In this document: piece after piece, positions 25,592-34,269 of the stretch
How the letters are laid out: every line of letters begins with the position of its first letter
Numbering within the stretch: position 1 is the stretch's first letter
Assembly (NCBI RefSeq): GCF_004570875.1
Contig: NZ_SPQK01000016.1
Location: 51,214 to 115,213 of the forward strand
DNA length: 64,000 nucleotides
DNA from: Blastococcus sp. CT_GayMR16
Lineage (GTDB): Bacteria > Actinomycetota > Actinomycetes > Mycobacteriales > Geodermatophilaceae
Direction of reading: 5' to 3'
Position numbers and translations under genes: made by a program
The notes under the pieces: model-generated
Told to the model about the DNA's origin: nothing
The model's input: the letters and a program-made list of their open reading frames with translations, nothing else
The model's database searches: none

Positions 25592-28159
25592 ATGTCCACG
25601 CCTTCTTCCGCTCTTCCGCGATGGCGTCGTGCCGTCGTGCTGCTCGCCGCCGCCACGGTGGGGCCGCTCGGCCTGATGTCCGCGCCCGCGCAGGCGGCGG
25701 ATCTGTCCGCGAGTGACGCCTTCTCCCGCACGCAGAGCGGTGGCTGGGGGCAGGCCGACACCGGCGGCGCCTGGTCGGTCAGCCCCGGTTCCCAGTTCGG
25801 GGTCGCGGCCGGCGCCGGCACGGTCTCGCTCACGACCGACGGTCAGACGCGGCAGGCGACCCTTCCCGGCACCGGCACGAACACCGACCTGACGACGACC
25901 CTCTCCGCGAGCCGGACGCCGACCGGCAGCGGCCTCTACGTCTCGGTGATCGGCCGGCGCGTGGCGAACGTCGGTCAGTACCAGGCGAAGGTCCGCCTGC
26001 TCGCCGGCGGGGCGGTGGCGGTGTCCCTGGGCCGCACCACCGCCGGGTGGGCCGAGTCCGCGCTCACCGGCGAGACCGTGGTGCCCGGCGTCCAGGCCGC
26101 CGAAGCCCGACAGATCCGGGTGCGCGTCCAGGTCACCGGCACGTCACCCACCACCCTGCGGGCCAAGGTCTGGCAGGCCACCGCGGCCGAGCCCGCAGCC
26201 TGGAACACGACCGTGACGGACGCGACTGCCGGCTGGCAGGCCGCCGGGGGCGTGGGGCTGTTCAGCTACCTGTCGCGCAGCTCGGCGCCGCTCACCCTCC
26301 GGGTGGACGAGCTGGCCGCGGGACCGGTCACCGGAGGCCTCGCCGCGCCCCAGCCCCCTGCGTCCCAGCCCCCTGCGCCGCAGGCACCTGCTCCGCAGGC
26401 CCCGGCTCCGCAGGCCCCGGCTCCGGAGCCCCCGGCCGCACCCGCGACCCCCGTCTCCTCGAACCGCTCGACCGGCGCAGCCGGATCGGCGACGGTCGGC
26501 AGCACCTCCTACGCCGTGCCGGCCGGGGCGTTCCACGTCTCTCCGTCCGGCAACGACTCGGCGTCCGGGAGCGCGTCCGCGCCCTGGCGCACCCTGGCCC
26601 GGGCGGTCGCTGCCGCCCCGGCCGGGTCCACCGTCGTCCTCCGGGGCGGCACGTACCACGAGAGCGTGACCGTCCCGACGGGGAAGCGGCTGACGATCCA
26701 GGCCTACCCGCGCGAGGCGGTCTGGCTCGACGGCAGCCGCGACGTGACCGGCTGGGCGGCCGACGGATCCGCCTGGCGGGCGAACGGCTGGACCGCCGAG
26801 TTCGACCACAGCCCCACGTACACCAAGGGGGCGCCCGACGGCACGGCCGCCAACTGGGGGTTCATCAACGCCGCCTACCCCATGGCCTCCTACCCCGATC
26901 AGCTCTGGATCGACGGCGCCGCGCAGCGCCAGGTGGGCTCACGCAACGCCGTCGTCCCGGGGACCTTCTTCGTGGACACCGCGGGTGACCGCCTCTACCT
27001 CGGCACGAACCCGTCCGGCCGCAACGTCCGGGCCAGCGACCTGAGCATCGGCCTCACCGTCCGGGGCGCCGGGAGCGTCGTCCGCGGGATCGGCGTCCAG
27101 CGCTACGCGACCCCCGTTCCCGACAAGGGCGCGGTGCGCCTGTCCGCGCCGGACGTCACGGTCGAGAACGTCGTGATCCGCGACAACGCCACCCAGGCCG
27201 TCCTGGTCGGCGGCGTGAACGAGGGCGTGCGCAACACCCTGCGCAACGTCACGATCGAGCGGAACGGGATGCTCGGCATCGAGGCGCCCTACGCCGACGG
27301 CCTCGTCCTCGACGCCGTGCGGGTCGTCGGCAACAACACCGAGCACTTCAACATGGCGCCGGTGGCGGGCGGGGTGAAGATCGGCCGGTCCCGGAACATC
27401 ACCGTCACCGACAGCGTCTTCGCGGACAACCTCGGCACGGGGCTCTGGTTCGACGAGTCGGTCTACAACGTGACCGCCACGGGCAACGACATCCTCCGCA
27501 ACGCGGGGAACGGCCTCTCGTTCGAGATCTCCAGCAAGGGCCTGATCGCCGACAACATCGTCGCCGGCAACGGCCAGGTGGGGTTGAAGATCAACAACGC
27601 CTCGAGCATGGACATCTGGAACAACACCGTGGTCGACAACGGCGGCCGCCCGATGTGGGTCGTGCAGGACCGGCGCCTGGCCAGCAACCTCTCGACGCCG
27701 GGCCACGACCCCCGCCAGAACCTGCCGGACCCGAGTGTCACCTGGCTGCTGGGCCCGGTGACGATCAGGAACAACGTCATCGGTGGCGGGGTGTCGTCCA
27801 ACTGCCTGCTGTGCGTCCAGGACTCCGAGCTGTTCCGCAAGGCCACCGACATGGGGATCACGGCGAACGGGAACGCCTATCACCGCACGTCGGCGGGCAG
27901 CCCCCGGCTGATGGTCCACTGGCCGGTCGGCGCCCGGGACCCGAAGGTGTACGAGACCATCGGCGCCTTCCGCTCGGCCACGGGCCAGGAGGCGAACGGC
28001 GCCGAGTACACCGGTGCCCCGATCGTCGACGGCAGCTACCGGCTCACCTCGGCGGTGGCGGGCTCGGCCGTCGCGATCGCGCAGCCCGTGCCGGCGGCGA
28101 TCGCCTCCCGCATGGGCTTCGCCTCCGGTGAGGAGCGGCTCGGCGCCCGGACGGGCTGA
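25592..28159 (+). CDS. Secreted right-handed parallel beta-helix protein
   Basis: An 855-residue exported protein. Residues 1-36 are a signal peptide (basic RWRR, hydrophobic core, SAPAQAA cleavage region). Residues 37-245 resemble a concanavalin/laminin-type beta-sandwich (DAFSRTQSGGWGQADTGG). Residues about 250-283 are a Pro/Ala/Gln linker with repeated PAPQA units. From about 310 a DUF1565-like start (FHVSPSGNDSASGSASAPWRTLARAV) leads into right-handed beta-helix repeats rich in NVTI, IRDN and NNTVVDN rungs. Such proteins bind or cleave polysaccharides (pectate-lyase and epimerase folds), but no catalytic residues can be assigned. The isolated 157-base upstream gap shows no clear promoter. 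The product is probably released to, or retained at, the cell surface. Confidence 0.85.
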   Translation: MSTPSSALPRWRRAVVLLAAATVGPLGLMSAPAQAADLSASDAFSRTQSGGWGQADTGGAWSVSPGSQFGVAAGAGTVSLTTDGQTRQATLPGTGTNTDLTTTLSASRTPTGSGLYVSVIGRRVANVGQYQAKVRLLAGGAVAVSLGRTTAGWAESALTGETVVPGVQAAEARQIRVRVQVTGTSPTTLRAKVWQATAAEPAAWNTTVTDATAGWQAAGGVGLFSYLSRSSAPLTLRVDELAAGPVTGGLAAPQPPASQPPAPQAPAPQAPAPQAPAPEPPAAPATPVSSNRSTGAAGSATVGSTSYAVPAGAFHVSPSGNDSASGSASAPWRTLARAVAAAPAGSTVVLRGGTYHESVTVPTGKRLTIQAYPREAVWLDGSRDVTGWAADGSAWRANGWTAEFDHSPTYTKGAPDGTAANWGFINAAYPMASYPDQLWIDGAAQRQVGSRNAVVPGTFFVDTAGDRLYLGTNPSGRNVRASDLSIGLTVRGAGSVVRGIGVQRYATPVPDKGAVRLSAPDVTVENVVIRDNATQAVLVGGVNEGVRNTLRNVTIERNGMLGIEAPYADGLVLDAVRVVGNNTEHFNMAPVAGGVKIGRSRNITVTDSVFADNLGTGLWFDESVYNVTATGNDILRNAGNGLSFEISSKGLIADNIVAGNGQVGLKINNASSMDIWNNTVVDNGGRPMWVVQDRRLASNLSTPGHDPRQNLPDPSVTWLLGPVTIRNNVIGGGVSSNCLLCVQDSELFRKATDMGITANGNAYHRTSAGSPRLMVHWPVGARDPKVYETIGAFRSATGQEANGAEYTGAPIVDGSYRLTSAVAGSAVAIAQPVPAAIASRMGFASGEERLGARTG

Positions 28160-28189
28160 CTCCCTGGCGCGGCCTGTCATGCTCGCCGC

Positions 28190-28858
28190 GTGTCCCGACC
28201 CCGCCCTGCCGCCGGTGGCGGGCGGCGGTTGGGCGTGGCGCCCGAACGGCTCGGGAAGTGGCTGGACGGGGTCGCCGACCGGCACGGCGCCTTCGTCGAC
28301 GTCCGTCTGGCCGACGGCACGCTGCACGTGGTCTGCGCGGACACGACGAGCGTGAGCCTGCGGGCTCCGTTCGACTGGACGCCGGGTCCCGCGCTGCTGA
28401 CGTCGTTCACAGCTGCCGCCCGGGAGCCCCACCGCGCCGCGGTCCTGCTCGTCCGCCGGGGGAGATGGGCGGTCGGGGTGTTCGACGGCGCCGGCCTCGT
28501 CGTGTCGAAGGTCGATGCCCGGCAGGTCCAGGGGCGGACGGCGGCCGGGGGCTGGTCGCAGCAGCGGTTCGCCCGGCGGCGCGGGCATCAGACCGACGCC
28601 GTCGTGGAGCACGCCGTCGAGACGGCCGTGCGGGTGCTGCTGCCGCACGCGGGCTCGGTGACCGGACTGTTCACCGGCGGCGACCGCGGACTCGTCGACG
28701 AGGTGCTCGCCGACCGCCGGCTCGCGCCGCTGGCCGCGCTGCGCCGGGAACCGCTCCTCGACGTGGGCGAGCCGACCAAGGCCGTACTGCTGGAGACGCC
28801 CACGCAGTTCCGCGCCGTCGACGTGACGATCGTGGAACCCGGCGACCGCCCGGCGTAA
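28190..28858 (+). CDS. acVLRF1-type peptidyl-tRNA hydrolase (Vms1/ANKZF1-like release factor)
   Basis: A 222-residue protein matching the actinobacterial VLRF1 family of eRF1-like release factors. The core shows GRWAVGVFDGAGLVVSKVDARQVQGRT followed by GGWSQQRFARRR (about 120-131), where the Gln-containing loop plays the part of the catalytic GGQ motif. A basic Arg cluster suits rRNA or tRNA binding. Related VLRF1 proteins release nascent chains from stalled 50S subunits in ribosome quality control. GTG 28190 is the start. It sits 12 bases upstream of the HelR gene in the same direction, pairing translation rescue with RNA polymerase rescue. Confidence 0.87.
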   Translation: MSRPRPAAGGGRRLGVAPERLGKWLDGVADRHGAFVDVRLADGTLHVVCADTTSVSLRAPFDWTPGPALLTSFTAAAREPHRAAVLLVRRGRWAVGVFDGAGLVVSKVDARQVQGRTAAGGWSQQRFARRRGHQTDAVVEHAVETAVRVLLPHAGSVTGLFTGGDRGLVDEVLADRRLAPLAALRREPLLDVGEPTKAVLLETPTQFRAVDVTIVEPGDRPA

Positions 28859-28870
28859 CGTCCATCGACC

Positions 28871-30937
28871 GTGTCTTCCTCAGCCGCCCTTCCCCCCGAG
28901 ACCCGAGTCCCCGATCCCGTTCTCTCCGCCGAGCGCGCCCACCTCGCCCGCGCGGCCGACTGCCTGACCGAGATGCGCACCGCGGCGTCCGCGGTCGTCG
29001 ACGCCGGTGTCGACGCGTGGGCCTCCGAACGGCTGGGCGCCGCCCGCGCCGAACGGTTGCGCCACCTCGCTGCCGACCCCGGCGTCCCCGCGTTCTTCGG
29101 GCGTACCGACACCCTGCCCCTCGACGGCGTCGCCGAGACCTTCCACATCGGCCGCAGGCACGTCCGCGACGCCGCCGGCGACCCGGTGGTCATCGACTGG
29201 CGGGCGCCGATGAGCCGGCCGTTCTACCAGGCCAGCGCGCTCGACCCGCAGGGTCTGGTGCGCCGCCGCCGCTTCGGGTTCGCCGCCGGCGAGCTCACCG
29301 GCTACGAGGACGAGCCGCTCGTGGCCGGCTCTCGCGATGACGACGAGCAGGAGAGCCGGTTCCTGCGCGAGGAGATCGAGCGCCCCCGCAGCGGGCCCAT
29401 GCGCGACATCGTCGCCACCATCCAGCCCGATCAGGACGACATCGTGCGGGCTCCGCTGGCCGAGTCGATCTGCGTGCAGGGCGCACCGGGCACCGGCAAG
29501 ACGGCCGTCGGCCTGCACCGGGCGGCCTATCTCCTCTACACGCACGGCGGGCAGCTGTCCCGGTCCGGCGTCCTCGTGGTCGGCCCGAACCGGGCGTTCC
29601 TCCGCTACATCGAGGAGGTCCTGCCCACGCTCGGTGAGGTCGAGGTCGACCAGACGACGGTCGCGGGGCTGACCGCCCGCGTGCCGGTCCGCGCGATGGA
29701 CCGCCCCGAGGTCGCCGTCCTCAAGGGCGACGCCCGGATGGCCGAGGTGCTGCGGCGGGCGCTGTGGGGGGAGATCGCCAAGCCTGCGGACTCGATCCAG
29801 GTACCGCTCGCGGGCAGGAAGTACCGGGTTCCGGTCGAGCGGCTCAAGCGCTACGTGGACGACGTCCGGCGGCGGGGCCGCGCCGACGACGACCAGCAGT
29901 TGCTGCACTACGCCGCGGGCCGCGAACGGCTGGCGATGCTGGTCGGGGAGGACGCCCGCCGGCAGAAGGAGGAGGCCGGGGGCAGCCCGAGCGACGCCGA
30001 GACCCGCAAGGCGGCCCGGAGCGCCGAGGCCCGCGCCTTCTGCGACGAGGTGTGGCCGGCCCGCGAGGCCGCCGGCCTGGTGCACGACCTCTGGAGCGAT
30101 GCGGCTCGGCTGGCCCGCGCGGCCCGGGGAGTGCTGACCGATGACGAGCAGGAACTGCTGCGCTGGCCGGTCGCGCCGCGGTCGGTGCGTACTGCGCCCT
30201 GGACCGACGCCGACGCCGTCCTGGTCGATGAGGTGACCGGCCTGCTGGACCGCACCCCGGGCTACGGGCACGTCGTGCTCGACGAGGCCCAGGACCTCTC
30301 GCCGATGCAGTGCCGGGCCGTGGCCCGCCGGCTGGCGGCCGGGTCGCTGACCGTGCTGGGCGATCTCGCACAGGCGACGAGCCCGTGGTCGCCGTCGGAC
30401 TGGCAGGAGACCCTGGCCGGACTCGGGCGGCCCGACACCGTCGTCCGTCCGCTCACCCGTGGCTACCGCGTGCCGGGGGAGGTGCTGGACTTCGCGAACC
30501 GGTTGCTCCCGCTGATCGCCCCCGGCCTGGCGGCAGCCACTGCGGTGCGCTCCGAGCCCGGCGCCCTGAGCGTGCGGTCGGTGGCGACTCTGGGACAGCC
30601 GCTGGTAGACGTGGTGACGGAACTGTGGGCGGTCCCCGGCTCCATCGGCATCGTGTGCGCCGACGCCGCCGTTCCCGAGGTGACCGGCCTGCTCGCGGCC
30701 GCGGGGATCGCCGCCGCGGCGCTCACCGACGACGGCGCGGAGGCCGCGGCGGTCGCCGTCGTCCCCGCCACTCTGGCCAAGGGGCTGGAGTTCGACGCGG
30801 TCGTGGTGGTGGACCCGGCGGCGATCGTGGCCGCCGAGCCGCGCGGGCTGCACCGGCTCTACGTCGTCCTCACCCGGGCCGTGAGCACCCTCGTCGTCCT
30901 GCACCGTGGAGACCTTCCGGCACCCCTGACGCTCTGA
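28871..30937 (+). CDS. HelR/HelD-type UvrD-like ATPase, RNA polymerase recycling motor
   Basis: A 688-residue superfamily-1 ATPase. The N-terminal coiled coil (about 15-70, RAHLARAADCLTEMRTAAS) and the RRHVRDAAGDPVVIDWRAPMSRPFYQ segment are typical of HelD proteins. Walker A GAPGTGKT is at 204-211, Walker B VVLDEAQD near 471, and the C-terminal motif YVVLTRAVSTLVVLH completes domain 2A. Class II HelD (HelR) removes stalled RNA polymerase from DNA and, in Streptomyces, displaces rifamycin. I see no rifamycin-associated element in the 12-base gap upstream, so drug induction is unproven. GTG 28871. Single-copy function as a transcription recycling factor is the best call. Confidence 0.9.
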   Translation: MSSSAALPPETRVPDPVLSAERAHLARAADCLTEMRTAASAVVDAGVDAWASERLGAARAERLRHLAADPGVPAFFGRTDTLPLDGVAETFHIGRRHVRDAAGDPVVIDWRAPMSRPFYQASALDPQGLVRRRRFGFAAGELTGYEDEPLVAGSRDDDEQESRFLREEIERPRSGPMRDIVATIQPDQDDIVRAPLAESICVQGAPGTGKTAVGLHRAAYLLYTHGGQLSRSGVLVVGPNRAFLRYIEEVLPTLGEVEVDQTTVAGLTARVPVRAMDRPEVAVLKGDARMAEVLRRALWGEIAKPADSIQVPLAGRKYRVPVERLKRYVDDVRRRGRADDDQQLLHYAAGRERLAMLVGEDARRQKEEAGGSPSDAETRKAARSAEARAFCDEVWPAREAAGLVHDLWSDAARLARAARGVLTDDEQELLRWPVAPRSVRTAPWTDADAVLVDEVTGLLDRTPGYGHVVLDEAQDLSPMQCRAVARRLAAGSLTVLGDLAQATSPWSPSDWQETLAGLGRPDTVVRPLTRGYRVPGEVLDFANRLLPLIAPGLAAATAVRSEPGALSVRSVATLGQPLVDVVTELWAVPGSIGIVCADAAVPEVTGLLAAAGIAAAALTDDGAEAAAVAVVPATLAKGLEFDAVVVVDPAAIVAAEPRGLHRLYVVLTRAVSTLVVLHRGDLPAPLTL

Positions 30938-31054
30938 CCTCGGGCTTCACTGCAGCCCGTTGCGTTGCGTCACGGGGCGGCTACGGACGGCGCGGGGGAT
31001 TGTGACCCTCCGCGTTCTCTGTTGAGGTGATCCCCGATTCGGAGGGGAGGGCCC

Positions 31055-33442
31055 ATGAGTTCGCTCGCGCGCAGCGTCCGCACGCTGTTCCTGCTGGCCC
31101 TCAGCATCGTGCTCTCCGGTGCCCTGCTCGCCGGGCTGCTCCTCCCCTGGGTCGGCGGGCCCGCCCTCGTCGCGCAGCAGTCGACCAGCCTGCTCGGTGA
31201 CCCCCCGCTCGAGCTGACCGAGGACCCGCCGCCGGGCAACACGACGATGCTGGCCGCGAACGGCGAGGTGATCACCTCCTTCTATCAGGAGAACCGCGCC
31301 CCGGTCGCCAGCGAGCAGATCGCCGAGGTCATGAAGCAGGCGATGGTGGCCATCGAGGACGCCCGCTTCTACGAGCACGCCGGGCTCGACGTGCAGGGCA
31401 CGCTGCGGGCAGTGGTCACCAACCTGGCCGCCGGCGGGGTGCAGGAAGGCGGCTCGACGCTCACCCAGCAGCTGGTCAAGCAGATCCTGCTGCAGACCGC
31501 GGACACCCCGGAGGAGCGGGTCGCCGCCGTCGAGCAGACGCTGGGCCGGAAGCTGCGCGAGGCGCGCCTGGCCCTCGCGCTCGAGGAGACCTACAGCAAG
31601 GACGAGCTGCTCACCCGCTACCTGAACATCGTCTACTACGGGCAGAACGCCTACGGGGTGCAGCCGGCGTCCCGAGCGTTCTTCGGGGTGGACGCCTCGG
31701 GCCTCAGCCTGACCCAGGCGGCCTTGCTGGCCGGCCTCGTGCAGAGCCCGTCGGAGGACGACCCGTTCACCGACCCCGAGGGCGCGACGATCCGGCGCAA
31801 CCAGGTGCTCACGCGCATGGCGACGCAGGGCTACATCACGCCGGAGGCGAGGGACGCCGCGATCGCCGCGCCGCTGGGTCTCGCGCCCGGCCCCGCCCCG
31901 CGCCGCGGCTGCGTCGAGGCGAGCGTGGGTCCCTACGTCTGCGACTTCGTGCAGCGCTACCTGATCCAGACGCTCTCCCTGACGCAGGAGCAGCTCGAGC
32001 ACGGCGGCTACACGATCCAGACGACGCTGGACCCCGAGCTGCAGCGCTCCGGCGACGCCGCCGTCCTGAACACCCTTCCCGTCGAGGACGAGCGGGCCGC
32101 CACGTTCTCCGCCGTCGAGCCGGGCACCGGTCATCTGCTCGCGCTGAGCGTCAACCGGATCTTCGGGTACGACCTGAGCGACGAGCGGCAGGAGTCCTTC
32201 AACCTCAACGTCGCCGCCAGCCGGGGCTCGGGCTCCACCTACAAGGTGTTCGTGGCCGCCGCCGCACTGGCCCGTGGTTTCTCGACGCAGTACACGCTCA
32301 ACGCCCCCAGCCCGTACACCTCCCGCGTCTACCGGGAGGCCGGGGCTCCGTACCGGGTCGAGAACGCCGGCCGGTACCGGGCCTCGCTGGACCTGACGAC
32401 GGCGCTCTACCAGTCGTCGAACACCTATTTCGTGGCGCTGGAGGACGCCCTCGGCAGCGTCGAGGAGCCGGTGCGCATGGCCGAGGCCATGGGGCTGTTC
32501 CAGTTCGACCAGACGGGACTGGCGCAGCAGATCATCGACGACAACCGCGGGTCCTTCACCCTCGGGCCGGATGCGACCAGCCCGCTCGCGCTGGCGAGCG
32601 CGTACTCCACGCTCGCCGCCGGCGGCATGCAGTGCGACGTCACCCCCGTGACCGCAGTGCTCGACCAGCACGGCGACCCGCTCACCGACAGCGGCGGCGC
32701 TCCGCTCGTGAAGGACGACCGGTGCACGCCCGAGGCCATCCCCGCCGGGGTCGCGAACACCCTCAACCAGATGCTGCGCAAGGACGTCGAGCCCGGGAAC
32801 CCCGGCCAGACCGCGCCGGCCGCCTACGTCCGTGGACACCAGATCGCCGGCAAGACCGGCACGGCCCAGGGCAACGTCTCGGTGGCCTTCGTCGGCTACA
32901 CCCCGGAGATCACCGCCAGCGCGATGGTCTTCAATCCCAAGCGGAACCAGAACGTCGGTGGCTTCGGCGGCGGCAAGGGCGCCGCCATCTGGCACGACGC
33001 GATGGCCCCGATCCTGGAGGCGCGGGGGAGCGGTGAGTTCCCGCCGGCCGATCCGGTCGTCGTCAACGGCAACACCCGGCCCGTCCCGGGCTGCGAGACG
33101 GTGAGTCAGTGCCGCAGCGTGCTGGGCGCGGCCGGGTTCCAGACCAGCGTCGTGCGCGTCGACAGCGACCAGGCCGACGGCGACCTCGTCGGCACCAGCC
33201 CGCCCCGCGGCAGCCGCGCGGTGCCGGGTCAGCTCGTGTCCATCCTGGTCAGCAACGGCGCGAACTACACCGAGCCGACCCCGGTGCCGGTGCCGACGCC
33301 CGGGCCACTTCCTCCGCCCACCCCGCCGGTGGACCCGCCCGCGTCGCCCGGCGTGCCCGACCTGCCCGGCGTCCCGGACCTACCGCCTGGAGGACCCCGC
33401 CCGCCGGGTCTCCCGGACTGGGTCCCCTGGCCGCCCACCTGA
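31055..33442 (+). CDS. Class A penicillin-binding protein (glycosyltransferase/transpeptidase) with PASTA domain
   Basis: A 795-residue bifunctional PBP. A membrane anchor lies at about 9-35. The GT51 glycosyltransferase domain has catalytic Glu101 (AIEDARFYEH) and EGGSTLTQQL. The transpeptidase has Ser394 in SGSTYK, SSN at 454-456 and KTGTA at 600-604. One PASTA repeat (about 672-740) and a Pro-rich tail follow. The enzyme polymerises and cross-links peptidoglycan outside the membrane, like mycobacterial PonA. ATG 31055 follows GGAGGGGAGGGCCC. The last 63 bases, coding the Pro-rich tail, overlap antisense with the 3' end of the BrkB-type gene, an unusual tail-to-tail arrangement. Confidence 0.95.
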   Translation: MSSLARSVRTLFLLALSIVLSGALLAGLLLPWVGGPALVAQQSTSLLGDPPLELTEDPPPGNTTMLAANGEVITSFYQENRAPVASEQIAEVMKQAMVAIEDARFYEHAGLDVQGTLRAVVTNLAAGGVQEGGSTLTQQLVKQILLQTADTPEERVAAVEQTLGRKLREARLALALEETYSKDELLTRYLNIVYYGQNAYGVQPASRAFFGVDASGLSLTQAALLAGLVQSPSEDDPFTDPEGATIRRNQVLTRMATQGYITPEARDAAIAAPLGLAPGPAPRRGCVEASVGPYVCDFVQRYLIQTLSLTQEQLEHGGYTIQTTLDPELQRSGDAAVLNTLPVEDERAATFSAVEPGTGHLLALSVNRIFGYDLSDERQESFNLNVAASRGSGSTYKVFVAAAALARGFSTQYTLNAPSPYTSRVYREAGAPYRVENAGRYRASLDLTTALYQSSNTYFVALEDALGSVEEPVRMAEAMGLFQFDQTGLAQQIIDDNRGSFTLGPDATSPLALASAYSTLAAGGMQCDVTPVTAVLDQHGDPLTDSGGAPLVKDDRCTPEAIPAGVANTLNQMLRKDVEPGNPGQTAPAAYVRGHQIAGKTGTAQGNVSVAFVGYTPEITASAMVFNPKRNQNVGGFGGGKGAAIWHDAMAPILEARGSGEFPPADPVVVNGNTRPVPGCETVSQCRSVLGAAGFQTSVVRVDSDQADGDLVGTSPPRGSRAVPGQLVSILVSNGANYTEPTPVPVPTPGPLPPPTPPVDPPASPGVPDLPGVPDLPPGGPRPPGLPDWVPWPPT

Positions 33443-34219
33443 CCTCCGGGCGAGCAGGTCGTCGAGCGCCTGGGTGAGCAGCCAGCCACCGATGACCACC
33501 AGGTGCAGGAGGAAGAGCCAGAACCCGACGGCGACGACGCCACCCACGACGGTGAGGCCACCGAACGGTGCGCCGAGGTCCAGCGGCAGCGAGAGAAAGA
33601 GCACGAAGCCCTGCAGGAAGCCCGACAGGCAGGCGGCCGTGAACGGTGCCCCGGCGGCGAGCGCCCGCCACCGCACCCGGCCCGACCCGACCACGCGGAA
33701 ACCCCACGCGAGCGGGATCGTCAGGGCGGCGAGGACGGCGTAGAAGCCGATGGCGAGCCGGCCGAGGGTGGCTCCCGTGCCGCCGGTCTCGGCGAGGTCG
33801 GCCATCACCGGGACGGTGAGCAGCAACGGATAGAGCAGCACCGGTGTGAGGAGGAGGACGGGCAGGGCGGTCAGCCGGCCGCGCCAGCCGGTCAGGCCCT
33901 CGCGCCGCCGGCTGAAGCGGAGCAGGGCCCGCCGCAGGCCTTCGCCGTAGAGCGACATCGGCAGCAGGGCCAGCAGGCCCTCGAGCGGTGTCAGCCCGAC
34001 CCCTGCCTCCACGAGCCGGGCGACAGCCGCCGGGGCGCCCAGCTCGGACGGGAGGAGCTCGCCCAGCCGGCTGGCGAGCTCCTCCACCCGCGCCGGCGAG
34101 GTGAGCCGTGCGGTGAGCCCGAAGGCGAGCACCAGCAGCGGAACGACGGCGATGCCCGCGTAGAAGGTCAGGCCCGCCGCGATCAGGGCGAGGTCCCGCC
34201 CCTCCAGCCGACGCCGCAC
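33380..34219 (-). CDS. YihY/BrkB-family inner membrane protein
   Basis: A 279-residue multi-pass membrane protein of the YihY/BrkB (formerly 'ribonuclease BN') family. It starts LALIAAGLTFYAGIAVVPLLVLAFG and contains about six hydrophobic helices, including GFYAVLAALTIPLAWGFRVVG and GVVAVGFWLFLLHLVVIGGWLL. The real function of the family is unclear; nuclease activity has been discounted for the E. coli member. Its C-terminal tail (GDPVRETRRAGSSRR) is encoded within the coding region of the convergent PBP gene. The GTG 34219 start is the longest available and lies 50 bases after the upstream oxidoreductase stop. Confidence 0.8.
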   Translation of the reverse strand: MRRRLEGRDLALIAAGLTFYAGIAVVPLLVLAFGLTARLTSPARVEELASRLGELLPSELGAPAAVARLVEAGVGLTPLEGLLALLPMSLYGEGLRRALLRFSRRREGLTGWRGRLTALPVLLLTPVLLYPLLLTVPVMADLAETGGTGATLGRLAIGFYAVLAALTIPLAWGFRVVGSGRVRWRALAAGAPFTAACLSGFLQGFVLFLSLPLDLGAPFGGLTVVGGVVAVGFWLFLLHLVVIGGWLLTQALDDLLARRSGGRPGDPVRETRRAGSSRR

Positions 34220-34269
34220 GCCGGCCAGCAGGTCCCCGACGGCGGATCCCTGCGACTGCGCGGGAGCGG

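Noticed and set aside
26380..26440. 12-base tandem repeats that could be a minisatellite or short repeat array
   Set aside because: They are in frame and encode the PAPQA linker of the beta-helix protein; no array properties outside coding sequence.
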